Below, piece by piece: positions 9,022 through 17,858 of a DNA stretch of 64,000 nt. The notes beneath the pieces were generated by a model, which saw only the letters and a list, made by a program, of their open reading frames with translations, ran no database searches and was not told the DNA's origin. The stretch spans positions 3,658,001 through 3,722,000 of the forward strand of contig CBDDCL010000015.1 in assembly GCA_965226245.1 (NCBI GenBank), given 5' to 3'. The stretch comes from CBDCYS01 sp965226245 (GTDB lineage Bacteria; Acidobacteriota; Terriglobia; Bryobacterales; UBA6623). Made by a program: the position numbers and the translations under genes. Every line of letters begins with the position of its first letter. Position 1 is the first letter of the stretch.

Positions 9022-10893
9022 ATGAAGTTCGCCTGGTTGCCTTTTCTCGCACTCGCCGTAGCGGCCCCGGCTCAACAGCCGGGAACGATCGAGGTCCATT
9101 CCCAAGAGTGGGTGGACGTCCCAGAACGGCATTTGAGTATTCGCGGCACGCTCAACGGAGACACGCCGTTCATCGTCATGCTGCCCCCACGCGAAACGTG
9201 GAAAGGCAGAATCATTCAATGGCTGAGCGGCGGCTTCGGCGGCCGAATGACCGGCGACCGCGGGCAGTCCGGCTACGCGCTGGCGAACGGCGCGGCCTTC
9301 GTCGAGTCCACCCAAGGCCACGACGGACCCTCCTTCTACAAGAACGAGGACACGCTGACCGAGCTCGCCTATGAAGCGAGCTACACGATCATGCAATACG
9401 CCAAGGCGCGTTGCGTTGAGATCTACGGGAAGGAACCGCGGTTCAGCTATGTCTTTGGCTCATCGGGCGGCGCATTTCGGGGTACCGGCCTGATCGAGCG
9501 CTTCCCCAAGGTCTATGACGGCGCAGTCACGACGGTGGGCGGCGGCACCTTTAAACTTCACTGGTTCTATGGCTCCCTATTCGACTACTACCAGAAAATG
9601 CTGGAGCCCAAGGCGGAAGCCATGAGCGAGGCGGTCGGGCCAAACGGCAGGGGCGACCCCTTCAGCGTCTTGACAACTCGCGAAGAAAAGGAAGCGTTAC
9701 GGATGGTGCTGACCGCCGGGTTGTCCAAGTCGGTGGTCGGGCTCCTGAGCAACCGGTTCGGGTTTCAGGCGATGAGCGCAACCAAGCACAAGTTCGATCC
9801 CGGCTTCTTCGACGATTTCTGGAGCTTCGGCTATGTGGAGCGAGAGGTCAAGCCGCTCGTGGTCGAGGTCGAGGGCTCGATCAAGGCCGCGGACGCGCCA
9901 AATCGGACGATTGTTGTCGATCTGCCGGAAGCGCCTTCCGACCTGACCAACTACATGATCACCTTCACAAGCGGCAAGTTGGCGGGACAGTGGCGGCACG
10001 TCCGGAGGAATGAGGGGCGCGAGCTAGTCATCGTGAATGGCGGCCCGGGTGTCGAAGGCCTGGCCGCCGGCGACCGATTCCGTCTGGATAACCGGGATCA
10101 GCTCGCGTGGCTCTATTACTACCGCCACATCGCCGACGCCGACGAGCCGGCGGCGCGCGAGCTCTATCGGAACGGAGAACCTCTCTATGCTCAGCGATCA
10201 CACGAAGCGATGCGATTTCTCGACGAGACGGATCGTCAAGTGGGGAAAATCAGCGGAAAGTTGATCACGATTTTCGCGACGGAAGATCCTTGGGATTGGC
10301 CGGTGCTCGCCGACCGTTACCATCGTGGGGTGCGAAAGCACCTGGGAGCCGCTGCCGAGGATCACTACCGTATCTACTTTGTCGAGCGGAGTGTACACGG
10401 GGGGTCGCGCGACAATGCGGGGCTTCGACTGATCTCAAAAATGGGTCTGGTTTACAAGGCTCAAGACGAGATGATCGACTGGGTCGAAAAAGGCGAGGCG
10501 CCGGTTCCGAGCACCAGCTATCGGATCGACTCGATGAATCAGTTGGTGCTGCCCGAGACAGCCGCCGAGCGGAAAGGATATCAGCTCGTCGTGCGGCTTC
10601 GAGCGAACGGCCGCGAAGAACGGATCGAGGTTCGAGCCGGGGAAGAGATCCGCTTCGAAGCGGAAGCGGAAGATCCTGACAACGGACTACTGGAAGCCGA
10701 GATTGACTTCGAGGGCGACGACCGGTTCGACCAGACCGTCGCTCTCAGCGGCCAGACAGCCGTCGCACGGTTTACGCATCGATTCCGGGAACCAGGAACC
10801 TACATCTCCGCCGTACGAGTCACCGACACGACCGAGAGTTTCGGAGGCAGCATTCAGAACCTGGCTGCAATCCGAGTTGTTGTGAGCCGGTAG
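9022..10893 (+). CDS. Secreted alpha/beta hydrolase (tannase/feruloyl-esterase-like) with PKD-like tail
   Basis: This 623-residue protein starts at ATG 9022 with GGGAG upstream and a clear signal peptide (MKFAWLPFLALAVAAPAQ). The in-frame ATG at 8953 would place extra residues before the signal and is less likely. The hydrolase part contains the nucleophile elbow FGSSGGAF, with Ser148 in GxSxG. A middle insertion (about 270-370) separates it from the later acid/His region (ATEDPWDWP, VERSVHGGSRDN). The last about 95 residues (IRFEAEAEDPDNG, TYISAVRVTDT) form a PKD/Ig-like domain that may bind polysaccharide or cell surface. It is probably an extracellular esterase; the substrate is not determined. 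Confidence 0.7.
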   Translation: MKFAWLPFLALAVAAPAQQPGTIEVHSQEWVDVPERHLSIRGTLNGDTPFIVMLPPRETWKGRIIQWLSGGFGGRMTGDRGQSGYALANGAAFVESTQGHDGPSFYKNEDTLTELAYEASYTIMQYAKARCVEIYGKEPRFSYVFGSSGGAFRGTGLIERFPKVYDGAVTTVGGGTFKLHWFYGSLFDYYQKMLEPKAEAMSEAVGPNGRGDPFSVLTTREEKEALRMVLTAGLSKSVVGLLSNRFGFQAMSATKHKFDPGFFDDFWSFGYVEREVKPLVVEVEGSIKAADAPNRTIVVDLPEAPSDLTNYMITFTSGKLAGQWRHVRRNEGRELVIVNGGPGVEGLAAGDRFRLDNRDQLAWLYYYRHIADADEPAARELYRNGEPLYAQRSHEAMRFLDETDRQVGKISGKLITIFATEDPWDWPVLADRYHRGVRKHLGAAAEDHYRIYFVERSVHGGSRDNAGLRLISKMGLVYKAQDEMIDWVEKGEAPVPSTSYRIDSMNQLVLPETAAERKGYQLVVRLRANGREERIEVRAGEEIRFEAEAEDPDNGLLEAEIDFEGDDRFDQTVALSGQTAVARFTHRFREPGTYISAVRVTDTTESFGGSIQNLAAIRVVVSR

Positions 10894-10908
10894 AATAGAA
10901 CCGAAGCG

Positions 10909-11154
10909 ATGTTACGCCAGTACATCGGGGCGGCAATGCGCCGAGCCCACTACGAGATCCTTTCGGACGACGGGTCATACTACGGAGAAATACCCGGTTT
11001 TGATGGGGTCTTCGCGAACGCGGAGACGCTCGAAGCATGTCGCGAACAATTAGAGGAAGTGCTCGAAGACTGGATCCTGTTAGGGGTTTCCGAGCACCAT
11101 TCCTTGCCCATCGTGGACCACATTGATCTTTCGGTCAAAGAGATAACCGCTTGA
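10909..11154 (+). CDS. hicB: HicB-family antitoxin
   Basis: This 81-residue protein matches the short HicB type: MRRAHYEILSDDGSYYGEIP followed by ETLEACREQLEEVLEDW, a partial RNase-H-like fold without the C-terminal DNA-binding domain of larger HicBs. Such proteins bind and neutralise the HicA mRNA interferase. It sits six bases upstream of the partner, in antitoxin-first order. It begins 15 bases after the esterase gene and may be read through from it. Confidence 0.85.
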   Translation: MLRQYIGAAMRRAHYEILSDDGSYYGEIPGFDGVFANAETLEACREQLEEVLEDWILLGVSEHHSLPIVDHIDLSVKEITA

Positions 11155-11160
11155 TGCCTC

Positions 11161-11370
11161 GTGGGACCTGTCTCACGCAAAGAACTCATCACTGCACTCC
11201 GCCGGCTTGGATTCCGTGGTCCGTTTTCGGGCAGCCGCCATCAATTCATGGTGCGCGCCGGCCGAAAAGTTTTTATCCCCAACCCTCATTCGGGAGATAT
11301 AGGGCGCCAGTTACTGACTCGCATTCTCAAACAGGCTGGAATCGGCCGTGACGAGTGGCAGAGAATCTGA
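11161..11370 (+). CDS. hicA: HicA-family toxin (mRNA interferase)
   Basis: This 69-residue protein starts at GTG 11161. It has the HicA dsRNA-binding fold: VSRKELITALRRLGF, then GSRHQFMVRAGRKVFIPNPH with the expected catalytic histidine (His27), and a C-terminal LLTRILKQAGI. HicA toxins cleave mRNA until HicB sequesters them. No good ribosome-binding site precedes the GTG, so translation is probably coupled to hicB, whose stop is six bases upstream. All expected motifs are intact, so the pair looks functional. Confidence 0.87.
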   Translation: MGPVSRKELITALRRLGFRGPFSGSRHQFMVRAGRKVFIPNPHSGDIGRQLLTRILKQAGIGRDEWQRI

Positions 11371-11409
11371 CGCCAGCGGAACTTGTGACCCCTCGTTGTA
11401 TCCTGAGAA

Positions 11410-12087
11410 TTGTCCGTCCTCCGCTTAGAAAACGTCACCAAGAGATACCAAGCCGACAACGAAAGTGTTCTTGCCCTCGACGGCATCTCGCTCGAGGTAT
11501 CCAAGGGCGAGTTTGTAGCCGTCGTAGGGCGCAGCGGCTGCGGAAAAACGACTCTGCTGAACCTTGCGGGCGCCATGGACTTTCCTTCGTCGGGGTGCGT
11601 TTTCCTCGACAATACAGAAACTTCCACCCTCGATGACACCGCCCTCACGAAGATCCGCCGGACGAAAGTCGGTTTCATCTTCCAGTTCTTCAATTTGCTC
11701 CCGACGCTGAGCGCCATCGAGAACGTCGAGCTCCCCTTGATGCTGGCCGGGGAGACATCCCGCCGCCGCGATGCACTGGAAAGCCTGCGCTGGGTGGAAA
11801 TGGGCGAGTACGCACAACGGCTGCCGCATCAGCTTTCGGGCGGGCAAATGCAGCGGGTCGCCATTGCGCGCTCTCTGGTCCATTCCCCGAAAGTGCTTCT
11901 CGCGGACGAGCCGATCGGCAACCTTGACACGTCGAGCGCTGACGTGGTCATGCGACTGCTGCGGCGAACCGCCAGCGAGCGCAAAACGACCATTCTGATG
12001 GCGACGCACAGCAGTGAAGCGGCGGCCGTCGCCGACACAGTGATCCATCTCCGCGACGGGCGCATCGAGGAGATTCATCGCAATTGA
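11410..12087 (+). CDS. ABC transporter ATP-binding protein, LolD/MacB type
   Basis: This 225-residue ATPase has Walker A GRSGCGKTT (40-48), Q-loop Gln92, signature LSGGQ (142-146) and Walker B LLADEP (163-168). It belongs to the LolD/MacB/FtsE branch, which drives periplasmic-facing FtsX permeases rather than classical import. The start is TTG 11410, within a leader directly after hicA. Its stop overlaps the permease start (TGATG), so the two are translationally coupled. With the permease and the AttH-like protein downstream it resembles the Agrobacterium attEFGH arrangement; the transported cargo (lipid or lipoprotein) is inferred. Confidence 0.93.
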   Translation: MSVLRLENVTKRYQADNESVLALDGISLEVSKGEFVAVVGRSGCGKTTLLNLAGAMDFPSSGCVFLDNTETSTLDDTALTKIRRTKVGFIFQFFNLLPTLSAIENVELPLMLAGETSRRRDALESLRWVEMGEYAQRLPHQLSGGQMQRVAIARSLVHSPKVLLADEPIGNLDTSSADVVMRLLRRTASERKTTILMATHSSEAAAVADTVIHLRDGRIEEIHRN

Positions 12088-14618
12088 TGGCCTCGCTGAT
12101 TCTGTTTTCGCGGCTCATGGTCCGTCCGCTGTGGCGCGAGCCGCTGCGAACCATGCTGACCGTGTTTGCGGTTGCGCTGGGCGTGTCGGTCGTCGTGGCA
12201 ATCGAGCTAGCGGGCGAGGCGGCCACGGGCTCCTTCCGTTCGTCGCTCGAATCGCTGGCCGGCGACGCTGACTTCGAGATCAGCGCGGTGGGAGGACTCG
12301 ACGAGCAGCTTCTTGGCGAGCTGGCGGCATTGCCCTACCCCATCCGAGTCGCTCCGCGTATCGACGGGTCCGCCGTCGTCCCAGGCCAGAGGCGAAGCGT
12401 CGCCGTGGTGGGACTCGACCTGGTGGGCGACACCTCGATCGACCGCACGCTTTGGCGCCGATCGTTCGACTCAGACGCGCTCACGGCGGGCAATTCGGTT
12501 TGGGTGGGCCGGCGGGTCGCTCGCCAGCCGGGCGAGACCCTTCGGCTGATGATCAACGGCCAGACGCGCGAGTTTGTTGTCCGCGGGGTTCTCGCCTCGG
12601 AAGGGCTTGCGGGGCTCACGCGCGAAGACCTCGTCGTGATGGACATCGCTACCGCCCAGCGAGCCTTCGCGCGGGAGGGTCTTCTCGATCGCATCGAAGT
12701 GCGCCTGCCAAAGGCCGATGACGGCACGGACTGGGAGCCGCTGCTGCGCCAGGTGTTGCCCGCCGGGGTTACGATCCGCCGCCGGGGCGCGCGCACGGAC
12801 GAAAACCGTAAGATGCTGAGCGCTTTCCGCTGGAACTTGCGGGTCCTCAGCTACATTTCCCTGGTGGTCGGGGCGTTTCTGATCTACTACACTATCTCGG
12901 TCTCGGTAGTTCGGCGGCAGAAGGAGATCGGCATTTTGCGGGCCGTGGGGACGACGCGCTTCGGCGTCCTCGCCGCTTTCCTTGCCGAAGCAGGATTTTT
13001 TGGGGTGTTGGGAACGGTGCTCGGGCTGGCATTGGGCCGAGTCATGGCGAACGGCGCGGTGGAGTTGATGGCCGCTACGGTGCGAGCCCTTTACGTCAGC
13101 AGCACTCCGGGTGAAATCCAGTTCAGCTATTGGACTCTTGTCGTCGCGGTGCTGGCCGGGATTGGCATCACCCTGCTGGCGGCGCTGGCGCCCGCGCGAG
13201 AAGCTGCCCGTGTCCCCCCGACAGATGCCATGGCGAGCGGCCGCCGTCACTACGTGGCGCGATTGAAGGTGGGGCGGGATCTTGCCTGGGGTGCGCTTTT
13301 GGCGGGTGCGGCTTACGCGGCGGCGCTTGCGCCAGCGGTCGGGGGCAAACCGCTGTTCGGATATCTCGCGGCGCTCCTGCTCATTGCCGCAGCCGCGCTG
13401 GCGACTCCCGCGCTCGTGACCGCGCTGATTCGCTTCACCTCGGGCGCCGTGGAACGACTGATGGGAGTCGAAGGGCTGCTGGCTTCGCGCAGCTTGCTGG
13501 GCTCGCTGGCTCGCACTGCCGTGCTCGTCTCTACGCTTTCAACCGCGGTGGCGATGATGGCCAGTGTCGGCATCATGGTGGGCAGCTTTCGCGACACGGT
13601 TTCGGTTTGGCTTGAAAATCGCCTCGTCGCGGACCTCTATCTGCGGCCTGCCGGCCCCGCGGGCATTGACAACCATCCGACGCTGGATCCCGACTTGGCC
13701 GACCGAATCGAAGCTCTTAACGAAGTCGCCGCCGTGGACCGTTTTCGCGCCTATTCGATCAGCTACAACGGACTCCCCGCCACGCTCGGCGCCGGCCAGA
13801 CGCGCGTCTTTTCCCGCACCAGCAACCTGCGGTTTCTTGCCGGCAACCGCGAACGCATCATGAGCTTGCTTCCCAGCGGCGACTACGTGGTGATCAGCGA
13901 GCCCTTCGCTTACAAGCACAACCTTGGCGTTGGCGACACCATCGAACTTCCCCTGCGCGGCCGCGTGGTTCATTTCGAAGTCATCGGTGTCTACTACGAC
14001 TATGCGAACGAGCGGGGGTACGTCATTGCCGACCGCGAGGTCTTGCTCAAACACTTGCCGGATCCCGCGCCGAGCAATCTGGCCATCTATGTGAAACCCG
14101 GAATCGATCCGGCCCAAGCGCGCCAGGCGATCGAAGAGATCACCGCCGGGCGCAACCTTTTTATCGCGGGCAATCGGCGGCTTCGTGAAGCGGCAATGCA
14201 AGTCTTCGACCGCACGTTTGCGATTACCTACGCGTTGGAGGCGGTTGCGATCATCGTCGCCATCATGGGAATGGCCGGCGCCTTGATGGCGCTGGTGATC
14301 GACCGTCGCCGCGAGATCGCGGTGCTGCGATTTCTGGGCGCGGCCGGCTCCCAAGTTCGGCGGCTGATCCTAGTCGAGTCGGGGTTGCTGGGATTAATGG
14401 CGAACGTTCTCGGCCTGGCGCTGGGAACTTCGCTGTCACTGATCCTGATCTACGTCATCAACAAGCAATCGTTTGGCTGGACGATTCAATTCCACTGGCC
14501 GGTGGGGCTGTTGTTGTCAGCCCTGAGTTTGATCTATCTGGCGGCAATCCTCGCCGGACTCTATCCGGCGCGTGTCGCGGCCCGCCTCAATCCGATCGAA
14601 GTCGTACACGAGGAGTGA
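12087..14618 (+). CDS. FtsX-like ABC permease, fused double unit
   Basis: This 843-residue membrane protein starts at ATG 12087, overlapping the ATPase stop by one base. It contains two FtsX-type units in one chain. The N-terminal segment is about 20-40, with a large periplasmic domain to about 250. Four helices at 255-370 and more at 395-500 are followed by a second periplasmic domain (about 510-700) and a last FtsX bundle to the C-terminus, for about ten membrane helices. This architecture matches AttF/AttG-like permeases that work with a LolD-type ATPase and an AttH lipocalin. It probably extracts or exports a lipidic substrate. The AttH-like gene lies 1.8 kb downstream, displaced by inserted genes. 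Confidence 0.88.
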   Translation: MASLILFSRLMVRPLWREPLRTMLTVFAVALGVSVVVAIELAGEAATGSFRSSLESLAGDADFEISAVGGLDEQLLGELAALPYPIRVAPRIDGSAVVPGQRRSVAVVGLDLVGDTSIDRTLWRRSFDSDALTAGNSVWVGRRVARQPGETLRLMINGQTREFVVRGVLASEGLAGLTREDLVVMDIATAQRAFAREGLLDRIEVRLPKADDGTDWEPLLRQVLPAGVTIRRRGARTDENRKMLSAFRWNLRVLSYISLVVGAFLIYYTISVSVVRRQKEIGILRAVGTTRFGVLAAFLAEAGFFGVLGTVLGLALGRVMANGAVELMAATVRALYVSSTPGEIQFSYWTLVVAVLAGIGITLLAALAPAREAARVPPTDAMASGRRHYVARLKVGRDLAWGALLAGAAYAAALAPAVGGKPLFGYLAALLLIAAAALATPALVTALIRFTSGAVERLMGVEGLLASRSLLGSLARTAVLVSTLSTAVAMMASVGIMVGSFRDTVSVWLENRLVADLYLRPAGPAGIDNHPTLDPDLADRIEALNEVAAVDRFRAYSISYNGLPATLGAGQTRVFSRTSNLRFLAGNRERIMSLLPSGDYVVISEPFAYKHNLGVGDTIELPLRGRVVHFEVIGVYYDYANERGYVIADREVLLKHLPDPAPSNLAIYVKPGIDPAQARQAIEEITAGRNLFIAGNRRLREAAMQVFDRTFAITYALEAVAIIVAIMGMAGALMALVIDRRREIAVLRFLGAAGSQVRRLILVESGLLGLMANVLGLALGTSLSLILIYVINKQSFGWTIQFHWPVGLLLSALSLIYLAAILAGLYPARVAARLNPIEVVHEE

Positions 14619-14802
14619 ACGCGAGTTCGTGCTGCAAGGGGCGTGAATCAACCTGACGTTCGCGGCTCTGAACCATGTTCCACGCGCAACTTGCCGAGCG
14701 TGTTTCGAGATGTTGCGCTCGACTGGGGCCAGCCGGCCGGAGTGAGTACCTACATCATGAGATTGGTGTCAAACGTGGCAGGAAATTCGGGAGCCTGATT
14801 CG

Positions 14803-14892
14803 GAGCCCCGACCGTGAGGAAGGGGTTAGCCGCTTCGACGCGCCTCATCCGACAGCGGCCACGCTCCCCTTTTTGGATGCGGCTGGTCCGCG
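14803..14892 (-). repeat. About 90-bp dispersed repeat, family R5, copy 1 (inside a toxin gene)
   Basis: Read on the minus strand, this stretch runs from GCGGACCAGCCGCATCC through GGGGAGCGTGGCC and GCGTCGAAGCGGC to a TCACGGTCGGGGCTC end. The same succession of blocks, with substitutions and small indels, occurs on the plus strand at 38135-38224. Its edge lies about ten bases beyond the premature stop of the toxin stub at 14903, so the element appears to have truncated that gene. Confidence 0.7.
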
Positions 14893-14902
14893 TCAGGCCA
14901 GA

Positions 14903-14941
14903 TCAAGGCCGGATGACGACGTGCGGGTCAAGGCAGGTCAC
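14903..14941 (-). pseudogene. 5' stub of a VapC/PIN-type toxin gene
   Basis: The stub starts at GTG 14941, overlapping the antitoxin stop (GTGA), as is usual for phd/vapC pairs. It encodes only VTCLDPHVVIRP before a TGA. The pattern VT-LD-HVV is the beginning of a PIN-domain toxin (normally VTYLDTHVVVWL with the first catalytic Asp). The remaining catalytic acids are gone and a dispersed repeat follows, so no functional toxin can be made. Confidence 0.55.
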
Positions 14942-15165
14942 CGAAGTTCTGACCAATGATCGAGCCAATCCATGTGGACCAGATCTTCCGGGTCGCCGAC
15001 TATACAGTCCCGCCTCTTGAGACGGCTCAACTTCGAGTGGCGTCCTTCGGGGACAATTCTAAGCAACCTGCCCTTCCACTCGATTTCCGCCGGGACGCCG
15101 GACTCCAGGACTTCGTCGAGAATCGAGTAAATGTTCTCGCGCAGCTTTGAAGCGGAAACTCTCAC
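14938..15165 (-). CDS. Phd/YefM-family antitoxin (orphaned)
   Basis: This 75-residue protein starts at GTG 15165 behind GGAAG. It has the Phd/YefM N-terminal DNA-binding part (MRVSASKLRENIYSILDEVL) and the motif GVPAEIEWKGRLLRIVPEG. These antitoxins repress their own promoter and neutralise a PIN or RelE toxin encoded just downstream. Here the downstream toxin is only a 12-codon stub, so the antitoxin is probably a relic or acts in trans against another toxin. Confidence 0.75.
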   Translation of the reverse strand: MRVSASKLRENIYSILDEVLESGVPAEIEWKGRLLRIVPEGRHSKLSRLKRRDCIVGDPEDLVHMDWLDHWSELR

Positions 15166-15267
15166 AGATCTTCTTCCAATACGAGTCTACCAGCCGGACT
15201 TCAATGTGACATTCTTGTCCCTCGGTTGCGGTTCACTGGCGAACTACACTATTACGTACGCTGGAAT

Positions 15268-16371
15268 ATGAGATCCGTCCAAGTTCAAGCTCTTCGGGCC
15301 GACGAGGAATTTCGGCGCTACGAAGACTTCCCGCAGGAAGTCTACCGCAACGATCCCTGCTGGGCGCCTCGTCTCCCGGGGCAGTTGTTCAGTCTCATCA
15401 GCGGACGAGCGGCACGCTGCCAGACACTGGAAGTGCAGCCATTTTGGGCCGAATCCGAGGGCCGAATCGTGGCAACCGCGACGGCTGTCATCGACCAGGA
15501 ATACAATCGGCGCTGGCCGGAAAAACTGGGCCACCTGACATCGTTCGAGGCTTTGCCCGATAGCGACTCGGTCGCGCGGCAATTGCTGGAAGCGGTCGCC
15601 GAGTGGTGTCACGCCCGTGACTGCACGGCCATTCGAGCCTCGTATCTGGGCGGGTGGCAGCTTCCGTTCACAATCGATGGTTACGACGTCCCGCCTAGTG
15701 CTTTTCATGGATACAATCCGCCCTACTATCACAACTATTTGAAAAACTCAGATTTTCAAACGGAAAAGGGTATGATCGAGTACCAGTTGCGGTTGACGCC
15801 CGAGCTTGCGGAATCCCACCGCCGGATCGTGGCAAACGCGGAAGGAAAGGGCGTCCGGTTTCGCTGCTGGGATGCCGATCGCCTCGAACAGGAAGTCGCG
15901 CTTTACGGGCGGGTCATGAACGAATCGTTTTCCCAGCACTGGGGCATGATGGCTTTTCCAGCCGATCACTTCAAGGGCCTCGCCGGAAAGCGCGCTGTGG
16001 TGCCTGAGTTTCAGATCTTCGCGGAAGCCGGCGGCCAAGTCGTGGGCGTAGTCTCTTCGCCGCCGAACGTCAATCAGGCGCTGCTAGCGGCGCGCCGTGG
16101 CGGCTTCAGCACGGCTTCTCCCGAATATGTTCAGGCTTGGAAAAAGATTGATCACGGGATACTGCTAGCGATCGGCGTCAAGAAGGAGTTCCGGGGACGC
16201 GGAATCGCCGCGGGGTTGGCCGCGAAGAGCTACCTTGCGATGTACGAGCGCGGCTACAAGCTGGCAAGCTACACGCCCGTGCTCGACGACAACTGGGCGT
16301 CGCGCCGAACAGCGGAGAAAGTCGGCGGACGCGTCGCGCGGAATTACGTGATCTACCGCGGGGATCTGTAG
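15268..16371 (+). CDS. GNAT-fold N-acetyltransferase-like protein
   Basis: This 367-residue protein is taken from ATG 15268; a TTG at 15226 is an alternative. It contains two GNAT-like halves. The C-terminal half carries LLAIGVKKEFRGRGIAAGLA, the acetyl-CoA pyrophosphate-binding (Q/R)xxGxG/A pattern, and ends with DDNWASRRTAEKVGGRVAR, a typical GNAT closing strand and helix. The N-terminal half (YRNDPCWAPRLPGQ, SYLGGWQLPFTIDGY) resembles conserved hypothetical GNAT relatives. The substrate is unknown. It sits between the FtsX permease and the AttH-like gene, 26 bases upstream of the latter, so these two may be co-transcribed. Confidence 0.75.
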   Translation: MRSVQVQALRADEEFRRYEDFPQEVYRNDPCWAPRLPGQLFSLISGRAARCQTLEVQPFWAESEGRIVATATAVIDQEYNRRWPEKLGHLTSFEALPDSDSVARQLLEAVAEWCHARDCTAIRASYLGGWQLPFTIDGYDVPPSAFHGYNPPYYHNYLKNSDFQTEKGMIEYQLRLTPELAESHRRIVANAEGKGVRFRCWDADRLEQEVALYGRVMNESFSQHWGMMAFPADHFKGLAGKRAVVPEFQIFAEAGGQVVGVVSSPPNVNQALLAARRGGFSTASPEYVQAWKKIDHGILLAIGVKKEFRGRGIAAGLAAKSYLAMYERGYKLASYTPVLDDNWASRRTAEKVGGRVARNYVIYRGDL

Positions 16372-16397
16372 TCGCGAGGGGGCTTCGAAACCGGCTT

Positions 16398-17594
16398 ATG
16401 GGCAATCGGAAAGCAGGGAACAGAAGGCCGGGGATTTGTGACGGCGAGGCTCTTGTTTGGACCAGCAGGATTGCTTGCCGCTGCTGGCGCGCGCTTTTCA
16501 CTGGAACCGTCTTGGCTCTGCTGGCGTGCGCCGGGTCTGCGGCCGCCTTTGACACGGCCCGGCCCGGGTACGACTACGCCTTCCCGCGCGATCATTTCAG
16601 CCACCCCGATTTCCAAACCGAGTGGTGGTACTACACCGGCAACGTATTCACCGCCGCAGGGCGCCGCTTTGGATTCGAACTGACTTTCTTCCGCGTCGGC
16701 GTCGAACGCGAGACTCCGCCGGAATCAACGTGGGACATCAGCGACCTCTACATGGCGCATTTGACACTGAGTGACATCGAAAACGGCGAGTTCTACAAGG
16801 CCGAACGGCTGAACCGCACGGGTCCCGGACTTGCCGGAGCCGACACCGGCAAGGCTCGCATCTGGAATGACAATTGGCAAGTCCAGTGGCTTGAACCAAC
16901 AGAGCAGGGAGGCCGCCAGGAACTGAAGGCAGTCGATGAAGCGTTCTCTCTCGACTTTGAGCTTGAGTCCGCCAAGCCCCCCGTGATCCACGGACGTGAC
17001 GGCATCAGCCGCAAGTCAGCTCGAGACGGCGCGGCCTCGCACTACATCTCGCTGACGCGGCTCAATATTGCCGGCAGCGTGCGGCTGAATGGTCAAGACC
17101 ACACGGTGAGGGGAACCGCCTGGATGGACCACGAGTTCTTCACCCATGACATGGACCCCGCTCAAGTCGGCTGGGATTGGATGAGCATCCAACTCGATGA
17201 CGAGACCGACCTGATGCTCTACCGCATGCGACGCAACGACGGTACGGCCGATCCCTACTCTTCAGGGACGCTTGTTGATGCGCGGGGCCGGGTCACCCAC
17301 CTTGACGCCGCGGACATCGTGATGCAGCCGGGCAAGACCTGGACCAGCCCCGATACGGGTGGCAGCTACCCGATCGAATGGAAGGTCGCCGTCCCCAAAC
17401 TCGGAATCAAACTCGATTGCCGGACACCGCTTTCCGGCCAAGAAGTCGTCAGTCCCCGGCAAATAGGCCCCAACTACTGGGAGGGAGCCGTCGACTACGA
17501 AGGCGTATTCGGAGACAAGAAAGTCAAGGGAGTCGGTTATCTCGAAATGACCGGCTACGACAAGCGGCTCGTCCTCAGCGAAACCATCAATTGA
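16398..17594 (+). CDS. attH: AttH/CrtC-like lipocalin-domain protein, secreted
   Basis: This 398-residue protein has a late signal peptide (CWRALFTGTVLALLACAGSAAA, about residues 30-50), then the AttH hallmark PRDHFSHPDFQTEWWYYTGN. It goes on with WMDHEFFTHDMDPAQVGWDW and ends in a second beta-barrel half. AttH proteins pair two lipocalin-like barrels and usually belong to operons with a LolD-type ATPase and FtsX permease, as here. A related fold is the carotenoid 1,2-hydratase. It probably binds or modifies a hydrophobic molecule in the periplasm. The long N-terminus before the signal suggests the true start may be slightly later than ATG 16398. Confidence 0.85.
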   Translation: MGNRKAGNRRPGICDGEALVWTSRIACRCWRALFTGTVLALLACAGSAAAFDTARPGYDYAFPRDHFSHPDFQTEWWYYTGNVFTAAGRRFGFELTFFRVGVERETPPESTWDISDLYMAHLTLSDIENGEFYKAERLNRTGPGLAGADTGKARIWNDNWQVQWLEPTEQGGRQELKAVDEAFSLDFELESAKPPVIHGRDGISRKSARDGAASHYISLTRLNIAGSVRLNGQDHTVRGTAWMDHEFFTHDMDPAQVGWDWMSIQLDDETDLMLYRMRRNDGTADPYSSGTLVDARGRVTHLDAADIVMQPGKTWTSPDTGGSYPIEWKVAVPKLGIKLDCRTPLSGQEVVSPRQIGPNYWEGAVDYEGVFGDKKVKGVGYLEMTGYDKRLVLSETIN

Positions 17595-17627
17595 GACTGA
17601 GCGCGGACCCGCTGGTGCTTGCTTAAG

Positions 17628-17735
17628 CCGTTGAGCTGTTGAGCCGCGAAGCGGCGCAGGATCGTAGCCCAGGGTGGAGCGAAGCGGAACCCTGGGTGGA
17701 AAACCCACAACGCCAAGCCCCGGATGGGGCGTAGG
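17628..17735. repeat. Dispersed hairpin repeat, family R3, copy 1
   Basis: The stretch has the blocks GAGCCGCGAAGCGGCGC, ATCGTAGCCCAGGGTGGAGC, GAAGCGGAACCCTGGGT and a closing GCCCC..GGGGCG hairpin. The same blocks in the same order occur at 48633-48732 and 58079-58203. Each block is itself partly palindromic. It lies just after the attH-like gene and could act as a 3' structure. Confidence 0.75.
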
Positions 17736-17858
17736 AGCAAACCGACCCATTCGTCTCCGCGGAGAGCGATGTGCGGAGGGCGTTCAACGATGCCCGCAAC
17801 AAGACCATGCGCCGCGCAACAAGACCATCCGCGGAACTGCTAACTGAAAAGTATTGGG

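Noticed and set aside
14675..14802. Plus-strand frame reading VFRDVALDWGQPAGVSTYIM
   Set aside because: It looks partly protein-like but has no start, no recognised family and ends within 40 codons.
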